64,000 bases of DNA, from positions 3,224,001 through 3,288,000 of the forward strand of contig NZ_CP042862.1 of assembly GCF_008001015.1 (NCBI RefSeq). Direction: 5' to 3'. A program made the position numbers and the translations under genes. The notes beneath the pieces are model-generated. The model was not told where the DNA came from and did not search any database. It saw nothing but the letters and a program-made list of their open reading frames with translations. The stretch comes from Serinicoccus profundi. GTDB taxonomy: Bacteria > Actinomycetota > Actinomycetes > Actinomycetales > Dermatophilaceae. This document shows positions 52,979-61,257 of the stretch, piece by piece (the first letter of the stretch is position 1; each line of letters starts with the position of its first letter).

Positions 52979-54634
52979 ATGGGCGCGGTGCTGGTCGCGG
53001 GTGCCACCAGCGGCGCCGGCAAGTCGACGGTCACGTCCGCGCTGTGCCGCGCCCTGGCCCGGCGCGGGGTCGACGTCGCGCCCTTCAAGGCGCAGAACAT
53101 GTCGAACCACAGCGCGGTCACCCCCGACGGCGGCGAGCTCGGGCGCGCCCAGGCGATGCAGGCGCTGGCCGCGCGGGTCGACACCGACCGGCGCATGGGC
53201 CCGGTGCTGCTCAAGCCGTCCGGGATGCGCTCGCACGTCGTCGTGCTCGGGGACGAGGTCGGCGTCGACGACGCCCTGAGCTATGGCGACCGCGCGCGGT
53301 CCCTGCGCCCCGTCGTCCTCGAGGCGCTCACGTCGCTGTGTCGCGATCACGCGGTGGTCGTCGCCGAGGGTGCCGGAGGCGCGGCCGAGCCCAACCTCCT
53401 CGACCGGGACGTCGTCAACCTGCCGCTGGCGGCGGCGGCGGGGATGCCGGCCGTGCTCGTCGTCGACATCGACCGCGGCGGTGCCTTCGCGGCGGCCTTC
53501 GGCACGTGGGCGCTGCTCCCGGAACGGCTCCGGTCCTGTCTGCGCGGGGTGGTCCTCAACGGCATGCGCGGAGACGTCTCCCTGCTCGACCCCGCCGTGC
53601 GCGACCTCGAGGCGCGCACCGGCATACCCGTCCTCGGGGTGCTGCCGCACCTCGGCGAGCACCTCATGCTCGGCGTCGAGGACTCCCTGGATCTGCGCGC
53701 AGCCGGTCGGCCCTCGCCCGAGGAGGGGCCGGGCGAGGGTCGACCGCTGCGCGTGGGCGTCGTCGCCCTGCCCCACCTGGCCAACCCCTCCGACCTCGAC
53801 CCGCTCGTGCTCGAGCCGTCGGTCGAGCTGAGGTGGGCGACGCGGCCGGGCGACCTGCACGACGTCGACCTCGTGCTCCTGCCGGGGACCCGCGCCACCC
53901 TCGCCGACCTCGCCTGGCTGCGGGAGCGCGGTCTCGCCGAGGCGATCGTGCGCCTGGCGCAGGACCCCGCCGGGCCGCACGTCCTGGGGATCTGCGGTGG
54001 CTACCAGATGCTCGGGGAGGAGATCGAGGACGACGGCATCGAGGCTGACCCCCACCGAGCGCCGCAGATGGTCGCCCCCGCACCCCACCGAGCGTCGCAG
54101 ATGGTCGCCCCCGACCCCCACCGAGCGTCGCAGATGGTTGCCCCCGACCCCCACCGGGCGTCGCAGATGGTCGCGCCTCGGGACGGCGTCGTGCCCGGGC
54201 TGGGTCTGCTCCCGGTGTCGACCCGCTTCGCCCGGCCCAAGGTGGTGCGCCGTGTCGTCGGGCGGGTCGCGGGCGGGTCGTCTGCCGTGTCGGGGTACCA
54301 GATCCACCTCGGCAGGGTGACCGCTCAGGAGGATGCTGCCCGCTGGCTCAGCCTCGACGAGGCGGGCGAGGAGGGGTGCCTCAGCACGGACCACCGGGTG
54401 CGCGGCACGACGGTGCACGGCGTGCTCGACGAGGACACGATGCGGCACGCGTTCCTCGGCGCGGTCGCCACGGTCCGGGGGCGCGACTTCCGGCCCTCGC
54501 CGGTGCCCTACGCCGAGGCGCTGGACGCCCATCTGGAGCACCTCGCCGACTGGGTGGAGCAGCACCTCGACGTCGACGCCCTGCTGGCGCTCACGCAGAC
54601 CGCTGCCGTACCGGGTGAGGGGCCGGGATGGTGA
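52979..54634 (+). CDS. cobQ: Cobyric acid synthase, with an in-frame tandem-repeat insert
   Basis: A 551-residue CobQ (usual length about 490-510). The N-terminal ATPase domain has GATSGAGKSTV (8-18), PFKAQNMSNHS and VDIDRGGAFA. The C-terminal triad glutaminase has nucleophile Cys (about 339) in GICGGYQMLG and His in TTVHGVLD. It amidates adenosyl-cobyrinic acid a,c-diamide at four side chains. Residues 357-400 are four 11-residue copies of DPHRASQMVAP encoded by the 33-bp repeat, placed in the loop after the nucleophile elbow. The flanking sequence joins normally (EDDGIEA / GVVPGLGLLPV), so the enzyme probably still works. Confidence 0.93.
   Translation: MGAVLVAGATSGAGKSTVTSALCRALARRGVDVAPFKAQNMSNHSAVTPDGGELGRAQAMQALAARVDTDRRMGPVLLKPSGMRSHVVVLGDEVGVDDALSYGDRARSLRPVVLEALTSLCRDHAVVVAEGAGGAAEPNLLDRDVVNLPLAAAAGMPAVLVVDIDRGGAFAAAFGTWALLPERLRSCLRGVVLNGMRGDVSLLDPAVRDLEARTGIPVLGVLPHLGEHLMLGVEDSLDLRAAGRPSPEEGPGEGRPLRVGVVALPHLANPSDLDPLVLEPSVELRWATRPGDLHDVDLVLLPGTRATLADLAWLRERGLAEAIVRLAQDPAGPHVLGICGGYQMLGEEIEDDGIEADPHRAPQMVAPAPHRASQMVAPDPHRASQMVAPDPHRASQMVAPRDGVVPGLGLLPVSTRFARPKVVRRVVGRVAGGSSAVSGYQIHLGRVTAQEDAARWLSLDEAGEEGCLSTDHRVRGTTVHGVLDEDTMRHAFLGAVATVRGRDFRPSPVPYAEALDAHLEHLADWVEQHLDVDALLALTQTAAVPGEGPGW
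54047..54178 (+). repeat. Four-copy, 33-bp in-frame version of the CGCAGATGGTCGC repeat inside cobQ
   Basis: Units at 54047, 54080, 54113 and 54146, each GAC/GCA-CCC-CAC-CGR-GCG-YCG-CAG-ATG-GTY-GCS-CCY. The core CACCGAGCGTCGCAGATGGT is shared with the intergenic arrays at 26.7 and 27.4 kb, but the period is 33 rather than 32 bp, so each copy adds exactly 11 residues. Confidence 0.95.
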
Positions 54635-55356
54635 GCTTCCGCCTCGAGCACGAGGCCCGGGCCCTCGTCTGGGAGGTGCCCGACGGGTGGGTGGCCCTCG
54701 GCTCGGCCTCGGTCGGTGGCGGGCTCACCCACCCTCGATGGGTGAGCAACCTCGACGTCGGTGACGACTTCCGTCGGACCGACCTGGCGGCCTACGCCGC
54801 CGAGCGCTCCGCAGGGCTGGGACTCGCCGGTCCGGGCACCACGCTGCTCACCGCCGCGGACGTGCGGCAGGTCGAGCACGCCGAGGTCGAGGGGGTGCGC
54901 TGCTGGGCGACCGTCGGCGTGACCAAGCCGACGTGGCCGGTGCCACCGGGAGGAAGCCAGCACGGCGACGCGGCTCCACAGGGCACGCGCACCATGGGCG
55001 AGCATCCCGGGCCCGCGCACCACGGGCCTCCCTCTCCGGGCACCATCAACCTCGTCGTGGCCGCACCCGTCCCGCTCAGCGTCTCCGCGCTGGTCCAGGC
55101 GGTGGGCACCATCACCGAGGCCAAGGCCCAAGTGCTCGTGCAGGCCGACGTGCCGGGCACCGGCACAGCCAGCGACGCGGTCGTCGTGCTCTGCCCCGAC
55201 CCTTCGAGGTCGGACGGTGCGGCGGAGGCCTTCGCGGGCGTCCGATCGGTCTGGGGTCGGCGGGTCGCCGCCGCCGTGCACGCCACCGTGGCCGCCGGGC
55301 TCACGGCACACCCGTGGCGGCCCGGAGGCTCGGGGCGACCCGGGGTGGTCTGGTGA
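54628..55356 (+). CDS. cbiZ: Adenosylcobinamide amidohydrolase
   Basis: A 242-residue CbiZ-family protein. ATG 54628 (or GTG 54631) overlaps the cobQ stop. The family signature is clear: GTINLVVAAPVPLSVSALVQ, GTITEAKAQVLVQADVPGTG and TASDAVVVLCP; the N-terminal LGSASVGGGL is also conserved. It removes the aminopropanol arm from salvaged cobinamide to give cobyric acid, so that corrinoids with foreign lower ligands can be rebuilt. A less conserved His/Gly/Pro-rich loop lies near 107-135. Confidence 0.88.
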   Translation: MVSFRLEHEARALVWEVPDGWVALGSASVGGGLTHPRWVSNLDVGDDFRRTDLAAYAAERSAGLGLAGPGTTLLTAADVRQVEHAEVEGVRCWATVGVTKPTWPVPPGGSQHGDAAPQGTRTMGEHPGPAHHGPPSPGTINLVVAAPVPLSVSALVQAVGTITEAKAQVLVQADVPGTGTASDAVVVLCPDPSRSDGAAEAFAGVRSVWGRRVAAAVHATVAAGLTAHPWRPGGSGRPGVVW

Positions 55357-56519
55357 CGCGCTCACCCTGGTCGGCGCATCGCACCGTGGTGCACCGCGCG
55401 CTGGCACCACACACCACGAAGCGTCGCGGCCCGACCTCACGCACCCCAGCACCCCGCACCCCGACCTCCCGCACCCTGGGGCATCGCGGCCTGGGCGTGG
55501 CGGCCGGGCTGGTGCTGGACCGCCTGCTCGGCGAACCCCCGGACGCCTGGCACCCGGTCGCGTGGTTCGGCACGGCGATGGGGGGCATCGAGGAATCGGT
55601 CTATGCCGACCGGCACGGGGCGGGCGCTGCTTATGCCGTGACGGGAGCGGCCCTCGGCGCCCTCGCCGGCAGCTGCCTCGCCCGGCTGGGCACCCCCGGC
55701 CTCGCGGTCGCGGTCGGAGTCGCGAGCGCGGGGCGGATGCTGCGGCATACCTCGGCGGACCTCGAGGCACTCCTGCTCACGGACGACCTCGCCGGGGCAC
55801 GGGAGCGGCTCCCGTGGCTGGTGGGGCGCGACCCGAGCGGGCTGGACGAGGCGGGCATCGCCGCTGCCGTCGTCGAGTCGCTCGCCGAGAACACCGTCGA
55901 CGCCGTCGTCGCGCCCGCCTTCTGGGGGCTCGTCGCCGGGGCGCCGGGCGTGCTCGTCCACCGGGCGGTCAACACGATGGATGCGATGGTGGGGCACCGC
56001 AGCGCGAGGTATGCCCGCTTCGGCACCGTCGCCGCCCGCGCCGACGACGTCATGGCCTGGGTGCCGGCGCGGCTCTTCGCGGGCCTCGTCGCGATGGACG
56101 CCGGCTCGCGTGGCCTCCTGGGTGGGGTCTGTGCACCGTTGTCGGGGCAGAGCGCAGGACATATGTGCCGTCCTGGTCCACGAAGCGTGCACAGGTCCGC
56201 AGGTGGAGGGGCCGGCGGCTCCGGGAGGCAGGTCCTGGCCGTCGTGGCGCGCGACGCCCCGGCACACCCCTCGCCCAACGCCGGGGTCGCCGAGAGCGCG
56301 GTGGCCGGTGCGCTCGGCGTCGAGCTCGGCGGCCCGCTGGAGTATGCCGGTCGGCACGAGGAGCGTCCCCGGCTCGGCTCCGGTCCACGCCCCGGCCCGC
56401 ACGACATCGACCGGGCGCGCGCGCTCGTCGACCGGGTCGAGCGGACCCTCGTGCTGGCCGGCGTGGCACTGTGGCTGCTCGACCGCGCGACCGCGCGCCG
56501 GGGACACCGATGGACGTGA
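55353..56519 (+). CDS. cobD: Adenosylcobinamide-phosphate synthase, with an in-frame palindromic insert
   Basis: A 388-residue CobD/CbiB membrane protein (usual about 310-330). GTG 55353 overlaps the cbiZ stop, which gives an unusual 45-residue Arg/Thr/Pro-rich N-terminus; the family homology starts at AAGLVLDRLLGEPPDAWHPVAWFG. Later motifs are ESLAENTVDAVVAPAFWG, VNTMDAMVGHRSARYARFGTVAARADD and RDAPAHPSPNAGVAESAVAGAL. It joins aminopropanol phosphate to cobyric acid. Residues 260-281 and flanks (LSGQSAGHMCRPGPRSVHRS) are encoded by a 66-bp palindromic element and interrupt a normally conserved region. Confidence 0.9.
   Translation: MTRSPWSAHRTVVHRALAPHTTKRRGPTSRTPAPRTPTSRTLGHRGLGVAAGLVLDRLLGEPPDAWHPVAWFGTAMGGIEESVYADRHGAGAAYAVTGAALGALAGSCLARLGTPGLAVAVGVASAGRMLRHTSADLEALLLTDDLAGARERLPWLVGRDPSGLDEAGIAAAVVESLAENTVDAVVAPAFWGLVAGAPGVLVHRAVNTMDAMVGHRSARYARFGTVAARADDVMAWVPARLFAGLVAMDAGSRGLLGGVCAPLSGQSAGHMCRPGPRSVHRSAGGGAGGSGRQVLAVVARDAPAHPSPNAGVAESAVAGALGVELGGPLEYAGRHEERPRLGSGPRPGPHDIDRARALVDRVERTLVLAGVALWLLDRATARRGHRWT
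56129..56194 (+). repeat. 66-bp palindromic element inserted in frame in cobD
   Basis: The ends CTGTGCAC (56129-56136) and GTGCACAG (56187-56194) are perfect 8-bp inverted arms, with an inner AGGAC (56156-56160)/GTCCT (56170-56174) stem. The length is 22 codons, and the DNA is less GC-rich than the gene around it (it contains ACATATGTG). Only one copy is seen in the window. Confidence 0.65.
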
Positions 56520-56586
56520 CTCCCCGAGGACACGCTGACCACGACCGCCCGGAGGACGTCATGACCGCGACCACCCGGAGGTACCG

Positions 56587-57111
56587 ATGACCCTGGCCCT
56601 GCTCACCGGCGGCGCCCGTAGCGGCAAGTCGGCCCTGGCGGTGCGCCGCGCCGGGCGCAGCGGGCGGCCGGTCGTCTTCGTCGCCACCGGCCAGGCCCGC
56701 GACGAGGAGATGGCCGACCGCATCGCCCGCCACCGCGCCGAACGCCCCGAGGAGTGGGACACCGTCGAGGCCCCCCTCGACCTCGTCGGGGCCTGCGCGG
56801 CCCTCGAACCCGGAGCCTGCGTGGTCGTCGACTGCCTGGCGCTGTGGGTCTCCAACCTCATGGAGCACGGTGACGACGAGGCCACCACCCTCGACCGGGC
56901 CCGTGCGCTGGCAGGGTGGGCGACGGCATACCGTGGCGCGGTCGTCGTCGTGACCAACGAGGTCGGTCTGGGGATCGTCCCCATGCACCCGGTGTCGAGG
57001 GACTACCGTGACCGTCTGGGCCGGGTCAACGCCGTCCTGGCCCGGGAGGCTGACCTGGCGCAGCTCGTCGTCGCCGGCCGCACCCTCACCCTCGACCCTC
57101 TGGAGGACTGA
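56587..57111 (+). CDS. cobU: Adenosylcobinamide kinase / guanylyltransferase
   Basis: A 174-residue bifunctional CobU. P-loop GGARSGKS (8-15), the guanylylated His about residue 49 in RIARHRAERPEEWDT, VVDCLALWVSNL and TNEVGLGIVP, NAVLA near the C-terminus. It phosphorylates adenosylcobinamide and adds GMP. A 26-codon frame (56510-56590) bridges cobD and cobU and ends ATGA on the cobU start; it may only couple translation. Confidence 0.94.
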   Translation: MTLALLTGGARSGKSALAVRRAGRSGRPVVFVATGQARDEEMADRIARHRAERPEEWDTVEAPLDLVGACAALEPGACVVVDCLALWVSNLMEHGDDEATTLDRARALAGWATAYRGAVVVVTNEVGLGIVPMHPVSRDYRDRLGRVNAVLAREADLAQLVVAGRTLTLDPLED

Positions 57112-57116
57112 CCAGC

Positions 57117-58205
57117 ATGAGCGAGACCGGGCAGAGCGCTGACCGCGCCCTGATCGAGCGTACGATCGCCGCGATCGGCGGCCCCGACCACGAGAGTTCC
57201 GCGGCGGTCGCCCGCGCCTTCGACGGCAAGGTCAAGCCCGTGCACAGCCTGGGCCGGCTGGAGGGACTCGCGGCGCGGATCGCGGCCATCCAGGGCACGA
57301 CGACGCCGAGGGTCGACTCCCCGGTCGTCCTCGTGTGCGCAGCCGACCACGGGATCGCGCGGGCGGGCGTCAGCGTCTACCCGCAGGAGGTCACCGCCCA
57401 GATGCTCACGACCTTCGCGAGCGGCCGAGCCGCGGTCTCGATCCTCGCGCACCAGGCCGACGCCCAACTCGTCGTGGCCGACCTCGGTGTCGTCGAGCCG
57501 CCTGAGGTTCACCCGAGGTATGCCCCCGTGCTGGACCGGCGGGTCCGCGCCGGCACCGACAACAGCGCCGACGGGCCGGCGATGACCATGGCGGAGGCCG
57601 AGCAGGCGGTGGCGACCGGGATCCGGCTGGCCGAGGAGCTCATCGAGGGGGGCGCCGACCTCATCGCGCTCGGTGAGATGGGGATCGGTAACACGACCAC
57701 CGCCAGCGTGCTGACCTCCGGCATCCTCGACCGCGACCCCGCCCGGGTCGTGGGCGGCGGCACCGGGGTCCAGGGTGAGGAGCTCGCGCACAAGGTGGAG
57801 ATGGTCGACGCCGTGCTCGCGCGTCACGGAGACGTCGAGGACCCGTGGGACGTGCTCGCGGCGATGGGCGGGCTCGAGATCGCCGCGCTCGCCGGGGTCG
57901 CCCTGGCGTGCGCCGCCCACCGCGTGCCCGCCCTGCTCGACGGCTTCATCAGCACCGCCGGGGCGCTGGTGGCGTGGCGTCTGGCACCGGGTGCTGCCGA
58001 CGCGATGATCGCCGCGCACCGCTCGACCGAGCCCGGACACTCCATGCAGCTGGAGGAGCTGGGTCTCACCCCGCTGCTCGACCTCGAGATGCGCCTGGGG
58101 GAGGCGAGCGGTGCAGCCCTGGCGATCCCGCTCATCCGCTCCACCCTCGCGCTGCTGCAGGACATGGGCGACCTGGCCGATCTCGGCCTGCCGCAGGACA
58201 CCTGA
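57117..58205 (+). CDS. cobT: Nicotinate-nucleotide:dimethylbenzimidazole phosphoribosyltransferase
   Basis: A 362-residue CobT. Motifs: VLVCAADHGIARAGVSVYPQEVT, ALGEMGIGNTTTAS, GRGTG-like VGGGTGVQG, DGFISTAGALVA and the active-site region STEPGHSMQLEELGLTPLL. It makes alpha-ribazole phosphate, the lower ligand precursor. It begins 5 nt after cobU. No dimethylbenzimidazole synthase (bluB) is present in the window. Confidence 0.94.
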   Translation: MSETGQSADRALIERTIAAIGGPDHESSAAVARAFDGKVKPVHSLGRLEGLAARIAAIQGTTTPRVDSPVVLVCAADHGIARAGVSVYPQEVTAQMLTTFASGRAAVSILAHQADAQLVVADLGVVEPPEVHPRYAPVLDRRVRAGTDNSADGPAMTMAEAEQAVATGIRLAEELIEGGADLIALGEMGIGNTTTASVLTSGILDRDPARVVGGGTGVQGEELAHKVEMVDAVLARHGDVEDPWDVLAAMGGLEIAALAGVALACAAHRVPALLDGFISTAGALVAWRLAPGAADAMIAAHRSTEPGHSMQLEELGLTPLLDLEMRLGEASGAALAIPLIRSTLALLQDMGDLADLGLPQDT

Positions 58206-58210
58206 GCGGC

Positions 58211-58960
58211 ATGATCGACGGGCTGCGCGACGCGACGAGCTTCCTCACGCGGGTGCCGGTGCGCAGCCGGGGCCGCTTCGACCTCGCCGGGGCCGCGTGG
58301 GCCTTCCCCGTCGTGGGGGCCGCGGTGGGGGCGGTCGGCGGCGGTGTCGCGTGGGCCACCCACCTGCTGCTGCCCACCCTCGTCGCGGCGACGGTGGCCG
58401 TGCTCGCCGAGGTCGTGCTCACCGGGGCGTTGCACCTCGACGGCCTGGCCGACTGCGCGGACGGGTGTGGGGGGCACGACCGGGAGAGCCGGTTGCGGAT
58501 CATGAAGGACCATGCGGTCGGGGTCTACGGGGCCGCCGCGGTGGTGCTCGCGCTGCTGCTGCAGGTCGGGGTCGTGCATGCCCTGCTCGGGCTGCTCGAC
58601 GGGTGGGAGATCCTCGCCGTCCTCGCGTCGGTCGGCGCCCTGTCGCGGGCGGCGATGCTCGTCGTGGCGGTGCGCCTGCCGTCGGCGCGGCCGGAGGGCA
58701 CCGCCGGACCGCTCGTCCGCGGGCTCCTGCCGGCCCAGGTGATGGTGGCGAGCGGCCTCGCCGGGCTGTCGACACTCGCGCTCTGGCCGGTCGACGTGTG
58801 GGCAGGGGTGGCGGCACTGGTCGCCGTCGGCGTCACCCCGCTCGCCGTGGGCGCGTGGGCGACCCGGATGCTCGGCGGGGTCACGGGCGACGTGCTCGGC
58901 GCGACCGCGGTGCTCACCCAGCTCGGCGCCCTTCTCGCGGTCGTGGCCGTTCTGGGCTGA
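58211..58960 (+). CDS. cobS: Adenosylcobinamide-GDP ribazoletransferase (cobalamin synthase)
   Basis: A 249-residue inner-membrane enzyme with six or so helices. The family motif HLDGLADCADGCGGHDRE carries the metal-binding acidic residues, followed by KDHAVGVYGAAAVV. It joins AdoCbi-GDP and alpha-ribazole phosphate, the last assembly step. It starts 5 nt after the cobT stop and ends the operon. The 128-bp gap after it shows nothing notable. Confidence 0.93.
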   Translation: MIDGLRDATSFLTRVPVRSRGRFDLAGAAWAFPVVGAAVGAVGGGVAWATHLLLPTLVAATVAVLAEVVLTGALHLDGLADCADGCGGHDRESRLRIMKDHAVGVYGAAAVVLALLLQVGVVHALLGLLDGWEILAVLASVGALSRAAMLVVAVRLPSARPEGTAGPLVRGLLPAQVMVASGLAGLSTLALWPVDVWAGVAALVAVGVTPLAVGAWATRMLGGVTGDVLGATAVLTQLGALLAVVAVLG

Positions 58961-59088
58961 GCTTCCCGAGTCGGGGACGGAGCAACGAGCGCCCGTCGGG
59001 AGCTGGCTGAGCCGCCGGTCGCAGGAGTCCTGAGGCTGGCACCGGGTGGTCCCTGGTCCTGGTCGACGGCCAGCCGTAGATTGACCGG

Positions 59089-60012
59089 GTGAGCACACCT
59101 CAGTTCGGCCAACACCCTCCCCCGCTGCGCACGGTGGCGCACGTCAGCGACACCCATCTTCTGGCCGGAGGGGCGCTGCAGTTCGGGGCCATCGACACCG
59201 CCGCCAACGCCCGGGCGGCCCTGGACCGATTGACCCGCCTCGACCCCGCGCCGGACGCGATCGTCGTCACCGGCGACCTCGCCGACCGGGGCGAGCCTGC
59301 GGCATACCAGGACCTGCGCGCTCTCGTGGAGCCCATCGCGGGCGATCTCGGCGCCGAGATCGTCTGGGTCATGGGCAACCACGACGAACGTCGCGCCTAC
59401 GCCGCCGAGCTCTTCGGTCGTGAGGTCGGTGAGGACGACCCGCAGGACGCGGTCTACGACCTCAACGGGCTGCGCGTGATCTCGCTCGACACGACCGTTC
59501 CGGGCTACCACCACGGCGAGCTGCGGGACGCGCAGCTGACCTGGCTGGCCGAGGTGCTGGCGACGCCGGCCCAGCACGGAACTCTCCTCGCGCTCCACCA
59601 CCCGCCGATCCCGGTCCCGATGGTGCCCGCCGCCGCGATCATCGAACTGCTCGAGCAGGACCGGCTCGCCGCCGTCCTCGACGGCAGCGACGTCATCAGC
59701 ATCCTCGGCGGCCACTTCCACTTCTCCTCGCACTCGACATTCGCCGGGATCCCCGTGAGCGTGGCTGCGGCGACCTGCTACCTGGAGGACCCTGCGCCGC
59801 TGGGCCGCTTCACCTCGGCGGTCGACGCGCACCAGTCGGTCAACGTCGTCCACGTGTATGCCGATCGGGTCGTCCACACGACCGTCCCCGTCGCGGCGGC
59901 GCCGGAGGTCAGGGGCCACCCGGCCGAGGTCGTCGCCCAGCTCGCGGCGCTGAGCCCCGAGCAGCGTCGGGAGATGGTGTCGCGCAAGGACTCACCGCAC
60001 ACCCCGGAGTGA
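59089..60012 (+). CDS. Metallophosphoesterase, Icc/CpdA-like
   Basis: A 307-residue class III cyclic-nucleotide phosphodiesterase-like protein. GTG 59089 is the start. The five metal blocks are HVSDTHL, VTGDLADRG, MGNHDERRAY, LALHHPP and GGHFHFSS. Relatives hydrolyse cAMP, 2',3'-cAMP or phosphodiesters such as glycerophosphodiesters. No adjacent gene narrows the substrate. Confidence 0.87.
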   Translation: MSTPQFGQHPPPLRTVAHVSDTHLLAGGALQFGAIDTAANARAALDRLTRLDPAPDAIVVTGDLADRGEPAAYQDLRALVEPIAGDLGAEIVWVMGNHDERRAYAAELFGREVGEDDPQDAVYDLNGLRVISLDTTVPGYHHGELRDAQLTWLAEVLATPAQHGTLLALHHPPIPVPMVPAAAIIELLEQDRLAAVLDGSDVISILGGHFHFSSHSTFAGIPVSVAAATCYLEDPAPLGRFTSAVDAHQSVNVVHVYADRVVHTTVPVAAAPEVRGHPAEVVAQLAALSPEQRREMVSRKDSPHTPE

Positions 60013-60084
60013 GCCCGGGCTCCCCAGGCACCGACACGGAAGGGTTCGCGGGTCGCGAGGGTCGGCACGGCGTGCGGCGGCACT

Positions 60085-60116
60085 GAGGTGCCGAGGTGCC
60101 GAGGTGCCGAGGTGCC
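60085..60116. repeat. 8-bp microsatellite GAGGTGCC x4
   Basis: Four perfect tandem copies end 16 bp before the GTG of the phosphotransferase gene. Such repeats change copy number by slippage and this one lies in the promoter/leader. Confidence 0.9.
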
Positions 60117-60132
60117 GACCTAGGGTGGTCGC

Positions 60133-61132
60133 GTGCCTCTCGTCCCGCCGTCCTTCACCTCCCTGATCCAGGACCGGCCTGCCGACGAGCTGCTGTCCGC
60201 GCTGCCCGACCGGGCCGGGCTGCCCGCGGCGATCGACGGAGCGGCCTGGCTGCGCGCGCTCCCCGGGCTGGTGGAGTCGCTGCTGCACGACTGGCGGCTG
60301 AGCATCGACGGGACGAGCCGGCACGGTGAATGCGCGCTCGTCGTCCCGGTGCGGCGCCAGACCGGGGACCCGGCCGCGCTCAAGGTGACCTGGCCGCACG
60401 CCGAGGCGAGAGACGAACACCTCGCGCTGCGTGCGTGGGACGGCCGCGGTGCGGAGGCTTCTGGCGGCAGAGCCGGTGTCGTGCGCGCTGCTGCTCGAGC
60501 GGCTCGACGCCGACCGCTGCCTGCGTGCGGAGCCGCTGCTCGAGGCGTGCGAGGTCATCGGCAGCCTCATGCGGGACCTCGACCGGCCGGCCCTGCCCCG
60601 GGTGGACACCGTGGACTCGATGGCGCGCCGATGGGTGGGGCAGCTCTCGGCCATGACGCCACTCGTGCCGCGACGCCTCACCGAGCAGGCGGCCGCGACG
60701 CTGCCCGGCCTGCTTGCCGATGCCCCGGCAGCGCGGCTGGTGCACGAGGACCTCCACGACCTCAATGTGCTGGCACCGCTGGAGGACGACCACTCCCGTA
60801 GCGATGCGTCGGACGTCGACCGTCCGGGGGGCAGTCCGCCACGCGGCTGGGTGGCGATCGACCCCAAACCGGTCAGCGGCGAGTGGGCCTACGCCGTCGC
60901 GCCGATCGTCTGGAACCGGGCGGACGAGGCCGCACGGGCCAGCAACCTGCGCACCCACGCCCGCCTGCGCGCGGACATCGTGACCGAGGCGGCCGGGCTG
61001 GACGAGGACCGCGTGCGGGCCTGGACCTTCGTCAGGCTGGTGCTCAACGCCGTCCGGGCCGCAGACCACGCGCCTGCCTCCGACGACTTCCGGTCGCGGA
61101 TGATCGCGCTGGCCAAGGCCTTCACCGACTGA
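60133..61132 (+). pseudogene. Aminoglycoside/hydroxyurea 6-phosphotransferase family, frameshifted
   Basis: The frame from GTG 60133 (VPPSFTSLIQDRP, CALVVPVRRQTGDPAALKVTWPHAEARDEHLALRAWDGRGA) is APH(6)-like but leaves homology at about 60452. From there the homology continues in the next frame: VRRLLAAEPVSCALLLERLDAD, VHEDLHDLNVLA and WVAIDPKPVSGEWAYAVAP, to 61132. The usual WDGRGAVRLL would need one more GGTGC unit, so a 5-bp slippage deletion between GGTGC repeats explains the break better than a homopolymer error. The intact enzyme would be about 335 residues and phosphorylate streptomycin-like aminoglycosides. Confidence 0.8.
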
Positions 61133-61257
61133 CCAGCGGGCCGCAGGACGTCACTGCAGGCCGCGGAGGAGCGGCGGACGGCAGGCGCCGCTCCTCGACG
61201 GCGCAGCCGACCTCTTCGGGAGAGCAGGACGGTGACGCGCAAGCCCCTGCCCCGCGA

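Noticed and set aside
56510-56590. 26-codon ORF between cobD and cobU as a separate gene
   Set aside because: It has no ribosome site or recognisable sequence and is best seen as a bridge for translational coupling.
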